A stretch of DNA of 64,000 nt from contig VXIS01000153.1 in assembly GCA_008704415.1 (NCBI GenBank), positions 41,819 through 105,818 of the forward strand. Reading direction: 5' to 3'. This stretch comes from Sphaerosporella brunnea (Eukaryota > Ascomycota > Pezizomycetes > Pezizales > Pyronemataceae). The position numbers were made by a program, and so were the translations under genes. Every line of letters begins with the position of its first letter. Positions within the stretch are counted from its first letter, which is position 1. The notes under the pieces were generated by a model, which was given only the letters and a program-made list of their open reading frames with translations, searched no databases and was not told the DNA's origin. This document shows, one piece after another, positions 60,001 through 64,000 of this stretch.

Positions 60001-60785
60001 TTTTTTTCCCATTTCCATCGAGCTTTGGAGGGAATTATGGGGTTCTTTGCTCTAGCGGTTTTGCTTTGTGGAGATTGTGCTCATGGATGCTGGTGTTGGT
60101 TGGTGTTGGCTGATGTTGGTTGGTGTTGGTTGCGGGTGGGAGGCGGCGAGTGATGACTTGTGCGCAGACGGAATCTACAATCCGGTCCATCCTCAAGAAC
60201 AAGAGCCAACGCAGACAACATATTCCGTACTAGTGGCTGTAGTGAAAGGGGGTCATTCTATCCGGACCATAAAAGACACTGGACCCTTTGGGAGAAGTCG
60301 TCTGGATGCATGCATTGAGAACGGCTTCTGAGTTCGCACTGAAGGGTTTTTTTTTACCGCTCTTCACTTACTCTCTCCGCTGTGAAAAGTGCGAGCCCCG
60401 TATTGAAGACCCACCCAAACCATCTACGCACGTCCCAAGTAGTCTTGTGTATATCTACAACGATTATAAGCAGGCTAAAACACCACCACCCTCAAAGAAG
60501 CAATGTTTTTTTGATTATAGCGGAACCGAGAATGGAAAATCCCTCTGCTAGTGGCGGGGCAGGGGACGGGAACAGGATGGAACAGCGTTCGAAGGTATCG
60601 CTATCGGGGGGCGTCGAAGGGATAAGGGATCGAACGAGATGGCGGCGATGAACGGGAGGAGGAGGAATAGTGTCGAAGGAGGAGTGGATGTAGAAGGGAT
60701 TGGTGGCGGATTTGTAGTAGGATAACGTTGGGGGGGGGGGGGGTCCAGGTGGTGTGTGGAAAAAAATAAGGGGGGGGGGGGGGGG
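60001..60785. other. Simple-sequence-rich intergenic DNA
   Basis: Contains a TTGGTGTTGG repeat patch (60093-60138), C, T and G homopolymers (for example 60731-60742 and 60769-60785) and no supportable gene. Confidence 0.5.
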
Positions 60786-60923
60786 TGGTGGGGGAGCAAC
60801 AAAACCTTCTGCCCCCAGCCGTAAAGGGGGCAGCGAGGAAGCCCCAGGAATCGAACCGGTGCACCCCAGTTGTGGAGGGGTGCCGATTCCTCCCAGCAGT
60901 TTGTACCGCTGGGCCACGGAGGC
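60786..60923 (-). mobile_element. tRNA-derived SINE
   Basis: On the minus strand the head reads GCCTCCGTGGCCCAGCGGTA and contains a consensus polymerase III A box TGGCCCAGCGG (60906-60916) and B box GGTTCGATTCC (60847-60857), about 50 bases apart as in tRNA genes. The head resembles a tRNA but the acceptor and T stems do not pair well, and the anticodon arm would carry a nine-base loop, so it is not a functional tRNA. A tRNA-unrelated tail (TTACGGCTGGGGGCAGAAGG) is shared with the copy at 59887 and is followed by homopolymers. Confidence 0.78.
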
Positions 60924-62418
60924 TTTTTGATATTTGGTTGGAAGTACAGTAGGATATGAAGTACGCTTCGATCTACTTAAGCTTTTGACAGGGTGAGAGT
61001 TATGAGTGATGGGGATAGAGACAGTTAAGCTGTTCTTATTTTTGCACCTCGCCACCGACAACTTCGACAAACTCGACGATAGCAATTGCCTCGAAAACCA
61101 GGATAATCTCGACAATTGCAACCTCCAATAAACAATCCTGACCATATCGATATAAATGAAGTGCCTAACGGACTGTGGCGGGTTTTGTTCTCCTTTGGGC
61201 TTTCCCTCTATAATCAAAAAAACAGAGTTCTTTTGGCTTCTATGCGAGAGGGTAAAACTTTCTGGTTATAGCCTGGTACCCCTAGATTCATACTCTAGAC
61301 CTACGGAAACAACACTCCTTTCCAAATCGCCGCGATCTCTCTGCGCAATCCGAGTGACAAATTGTGCTTACTGCGTGAACTGGTGCAACCCCAACCCACA
61401 CGCACTAATCTCGCAAACCTTATCCAGACCCTTGCACGAAAAGTTTCAACCTCAACTTCACGAAAAAAAAAAAATACCCATCGCCCATCCACACGCAATG
61501 TTGAAACGCAAGCGCTCCCCCGCCCCTCCCACCGGCCCCGATGCATCCATTGTGCATCTCCAGATCATAACCGGCACCTATGAAAAAACCCTCCACGGCT
61601 TCATCGCCTCCATTCCTCTCGCCTCCAACACCAGCCCATCAGCCAGCGAAATCGCCCTGCCAGCAACCTTCAGCGACACCTTCCTTTTCGCCGCGCATAC
61701 CTCCCCACTACGTACCCTCACCATCAGTCCTAGTGCGCCGAACACAAAAAAGCGGATTCTTGCTACTTCGTCTGCCGATGAGCGGATCAACCTCTACACG
61801 CTCAGCACGCTGCTCCCGCCGCCGAGTCTAGAGAGTAAGTCGGTGCTCCTAAAGCCTACTTCGTCGGCCTCTGGGAGGAACCGTCATCTCGGAACTCTGC
61901 ACAATCACCTCAATACCCCCACTGCTCTGCTGTTCACGCCGAATAGGAATAAACTTCTTTCGGCGGGTGCGGATGGACAGATCCAGATCCTGCGGACTAG
62001 GGATTGGGGTGTACTGAGCACCCTCAAGGCGCCGAAGCCGAAAGCAAAACCTATCAACTATGCTAAGGATTATGGAGAGGGGTACGGGCCTAGGATCGAC
62101 ACGTTTGGATCTGAAGGATATGGTGGTGGTAGTGGTGCCATCAATGACATTGCATTGCACCCGTCGCAGAAGATCTTGCTGTCTGTTGGTGCAGGCGAAA
62201 GAGCGGTTAGGATGTGGAACCTTATGACGGGTCGCAAAGCGGGCATGCTGGTGTTTGATCGGGAAGCAGTACCCACGCGCTTCGGGAATGAGGGTTTGAG
62301 ACTCGAGTGGAGTGAAAAAGGAGAGGCCTATGCGGTTGCGTTCGATAGGGGTGTTGTCGTCTTTGGAATGGATTCGAAACCGAGATTAAGGATTGAGACC
62401 GCCCCGAGAAGTAGGATC
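60848..62418 (+). repeat. Left arm of 1.57-kb palindrome
   Basis: This arm is the reverse complement of 62433-64000. It carries the SINE head, the upstream region and the first 307 codons of MAK11. The only length difference seen is a homopolymer of 12 A here against 9 T in the other arm; the predicted proteins are otherwise identical. A 14-base spacer (62419-62432, itself partly symmetric, CCACACATGTGGG) separates the arms. Confidence 0.95.
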
Positions 62419-62523
62419 CACACATGTGGGAAGATCCTACTTCTCGGGGCGGTCTCAATCCTTAATCTCGGTTTCGAATCCATTCCAAAGACGACAACAC
62501 CCCTATCGAACGCAACCGCATAG
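61498..62523 (+). CDS. MAK11: MAK11 WD40 ribosome-assembly factor, 3'-truncated copy (left arm)
   Basis: Mak11 (human PAK1IP1) is a nucleolar WD40 protein needed for early 60S assembly. From MLKRKRSPAPPTGPD the frame shows LQIITGTYEKTLHGFIASIP, DTFLFAAHTSPLRTLTISP, ATSSADERINLYTL, KLLSAGADGQIQILRTRDWG, INDIALHPSQKILLSVGAGE and VRMWNLMTGRKAGMLVFD, the expected order of WD repeats. After KPRLRI the frame crosses the palindrome centre at 62419 and reads antisense sequence to a stop at 62521-62523. About 307 residues are genuine; yeast Mak11 has about 470, so the last repeats are missing. The open frame extends 114 codons upstream (to 61156), but that part is not Mak11-like, and the ATG at 61498 fits the family start. 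Confidence 0.88.
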   Translation: MLKRKRSPAPPTGPDASIVHLQIITGTYEKTLHGFIASIPLASNTSPSASEIALPATFSDTFLFAAHTSPLRTLTISPSAPNTKKRILATSSADERINLYTLSTLLPPPSLESKSVLLKPTSSASGRNRHLGTLHNHLNTPTALLFTPNRNKLLSAGADGQIQILRTRDWGVLSTLKAPKPKAKPINYAKDYGEGYGPRIDTFGSEGYGGGSGAINDIALHPSQKILLSVGAGERAVRMWNLMTGRKAGMLVFDREAVPTRFGNEGLRLEWSEKGEAYAVAFDRGVVVFGMDSKPRLRIETAPRSRIHTCGKILLLGAVSILNLGFESIPKTTTPLSNATA

Positions 62524-63353
62524 GCCTCTCCTTTTTCACTCCACTCGAGTCTCAAACCCTCATTCCCGAAGCGCGTGGGTACTGCTTCCCGATCAAACAC
62601 CAGCATGCCCGCTTTGCGACCCGTCATAAGGTTCCACATCCTAACCGCTCTTTCGCCTGCACCAACAGACAGCAAGATCTTCTGCGACGGGTGCAATGCA
62701 ATGTCATTGATGGCACCACTACCACCACCATATCCTTCAGATCCAAACGTGTCGATCCTAGGCCCGTACCCCTCTCCATAATCCTTAGCATAGTTGATAG
62801 GTTTTGCTTTCGGCTTCGGCGCCTTGAGGGTGCTCAGTACACCCCAATCCCTAGTCCGCAGGATCTGGATCTGTCCATCCGCACCCGCCGAAAGAAGTTT
62901 ATTCCTATTCGGCGTGAACAGCAGAGCAGTGGGGGTATTGAGGTGATTGTGCAGAGTTCCGAGATGACGGTTCCTCCCAGAGGCCGACGAAGTAGGCTTT
63001 AGGAGCACCGACTTACTCTCTAGACTCGGCGGCGGGAGCAGCGTGCTGAGCGTGTAGAGGTTGATCCGCTCATCGGCAGACGAAGTAGCAAGAATCCGCT
63101 TTTTTGTGTTCGGCGCACTAGGACTGATGGTGAGGGTACGTAGTGGGGAGGTATGCGCGGCGAAAAGGAAGGTGTCGCTGAAGGTTGCTGGCAGGGCGAT
63201 TTCGCTGGCTGATGGGCTGGTGTTGGAGGCGAGAGGAATGGAGGCGATGAAGCCGTGGAGGGTTTTTTCATAGGTGCCGGTTATGATCTGGAGATGCACA
63301 ATGGATGCATCGGGGCCGGTGGGAGGGGCGGGGGAGCGCTTGCGTTTCAACAT
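62328..63353 (-). CDS. MAK11: MAK11, 3'-truncated copy (right arm)
   Basis: Mirror image of the left-arm copy, with the same protein sequence from MLKRKR at 63353 to KPRLRI. It crosses the palindrome centre into antisense sequence and stops at 62328-62330. The frame upstream of the Met lacks one Lys codon relative to the other arm because of the shorter homopolymer. It is equally truncated, so neither arm supplies a complete Mak11. See the palindrome entries for interpretation. Confidence 0.85.
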   Translation of the reverse strand: MLKRKRSPAPPTGPDASIVHLQIITGTYEKTLHGFIASIPLASNTSPSASEIALPATFSDTFLFAAHTSPLRTLTISPSAPNTKKRILATSSADERINLYTLSTLLPPPSLESKSVLLKPTSSASGRNRHLGTLHNHLNTPTALLFTPNRNKLLSAGADGQIQILRTRDWGVLSTLKAPKPKAKPINYAKDYGEGYGPRIDTFGSEGYGGGSGAINDIALHPSQKILLSVGAGERAVRMWNLMTGRKAGMLVFDREAVPTRFGNEGLRLEWSEKGEAYAVAFDRGVVVFGMDSKPRLRIETAPRSRIFPHVWILLLGAVSILNLGFESIPKTTTPLSNATA

Positions 63354-64000
63354 TGCGTGTGGATGGGCGATGGGTATTTTTTTTTCGTGAAGTTGAGGTT
63401 GAAACTTTTCGTGCAAGGGTCTGGATAAGGTTTGCGAGATTAGTGCGTGTGGGTTGGGGTTGCACCAGTTCACGCAGTAAGCACAATTTGTCACTCGGAT
63501 TGCGCAGAGAGATCGCGGCGATTTGGAAAGGAGTGTTGTTTCCGTAGGTCTAGAGTATGAATCTAGGGGTACCAGGCTATAACCAGAAAGTTTTACCCTC
63601 TCGCATAGAAGCCAAAAGAACTCTGTTTTTTTGATTATAGAGGGAAAGCCCAAAGGAGAACAAAACCCGCCACAGTCCGTTAGGCACTTCATTTATATCG
63701 ATATGGTCAGGATTGTTTATTGGAGGTTGCAATTGTCGAGATTATCCTGGTTTTCGAGGCAATTGCTATCGTCGAGTTTGTCGAAGTTGTCGGTGGCGAG
63801 GTGCAAAAATAAGAACAGCTTAACTGTCTCTATCCCCATCACTCATAACTCTCACCCTGTCAAAAGCTTAAGTAGATCGAAGCGTACTTCATATCCTACT
63901 GTACTTCCAACCAAATATCAAAAAGCCTCCGTGGCCCAGCGGTACAAACTGCTGGGAGGAATCGGCACCCCTCCACAACTGGGGTGCACCGGTTCGATTC
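62433..64000 (-). repeat. Right arm of 1.57-kb palindrome (runs to window end)
   Basis: Reverse complement of 60848-62418 up to the last base of the window, so the true arm may be longer. Its outer end lies in the SINE B box, and the match shows no sign of decaying there. Confidence 0.95.
63925..64000 (+). mobile_element. tRNA-derived SINE, cut by window end
   Basis: Head of the same SINE with intact A box (TGGCCCAGCGG) and most of the B box (GGTTCGATTC). It is the palindromic partner of the copy at 60786-60923 and not an independent insertion. Confidence 0.78.

Noticed and set aside
60841..60923. Functional tRNA gene reading
   Set aside because: A and B boxes are good, but acceptor and T stems mispair and the anticodon arm has a nine-base loop; a tail shared with another copy marks it as a SINE.
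61156..61497. 114-codon N-terminal extension of MAK11
   Set aside because: Open by chance and unlike Mak11; the family-like basic start MLKRKR is at 61498.

Overview
The window is nuclear DNA of a filamentous ascomycete (Pezizomycotina). Nearly every gene is split by short introns, mostly 40-95 bases with one of 176, carrying GT..AG ends and often a CTAAC/CTGAC-like branch site. The products are typical of moulds: an AreA/NIT2 GATA factor with the conserved C-terminal EWEWLTMSL, a gephyrin-type CnxE molybdenum cofactor protein, DASH subunit Hsk3, SEN1, RPB8 and free-standing ribosomal protein S30. I cannot place it below subphylum. Intron boundaries were worked out by hand from frame continuity and family alignment remembered from knowledge; no database was searched.

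Layout. 0.2-1.1 kb: splicing factor SYF2 (minus). 1.1-7.8 kb: long non-coding stretch leading into areA (7.8-10.7 kb, plus). 12.2-19 kb: HSK3 and a Cid1-like nucleotidyltransferase on a 156-bp divergent promoter, a WBP11-like splicing protein, and a ketopantoate-reductase-family protein with a long disordered tail. 19-26.4 kb: gene-poor, with a minisatellite, a 272-bp element with 60-bp inverted ends, and tRNA-Gly. 27-34.8 kb: dense housekeeping block (RPS30, a small mitochondrial-type membrane protein, a newly assembled four-exon hypothetical gene, RPB8, a Tnr3/YJR142W-type Nudix hydrolase, cnxE). 36.8-50.7 kb: an orphan coiled-coil protein, SEN1 (1968 residues), a tiny RING protein and a BLOC-1 CNL1-like subunit. 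53.7-58.5 kb: a metalloreductase, a CTR copper transporter and a GPI-anchored X325/BIM1-like copper protein side by side. 59.9-64 kb: tRNA-derived SINE copies and a 1.57-kb near-perfect palindrome whose two arms each carry the same 3'-truncated MAK11.

Working together. The clearest functional group is the metalloreductase-CTR-X325 trio, which by family knowledge covers Cu(II) reduction, Cu(I) import and cell-surface copper capture; all three proteins show methionine-rich motifs. areA (nitrogen derepression) and cnxE (cofactor for nitrate reductase) belong to the same physiology but lie 22 kb apart. SYF2 and WBP11 are both spliceosome-linked. The rest looks like ordinary euchromatic gene order.

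The two observations most worth checking are the copper-acquisition gene trio and the palindrome that breaks an essential ribosome-assembly gene in both arms (a real inverted duplication or an assembly hairpin).
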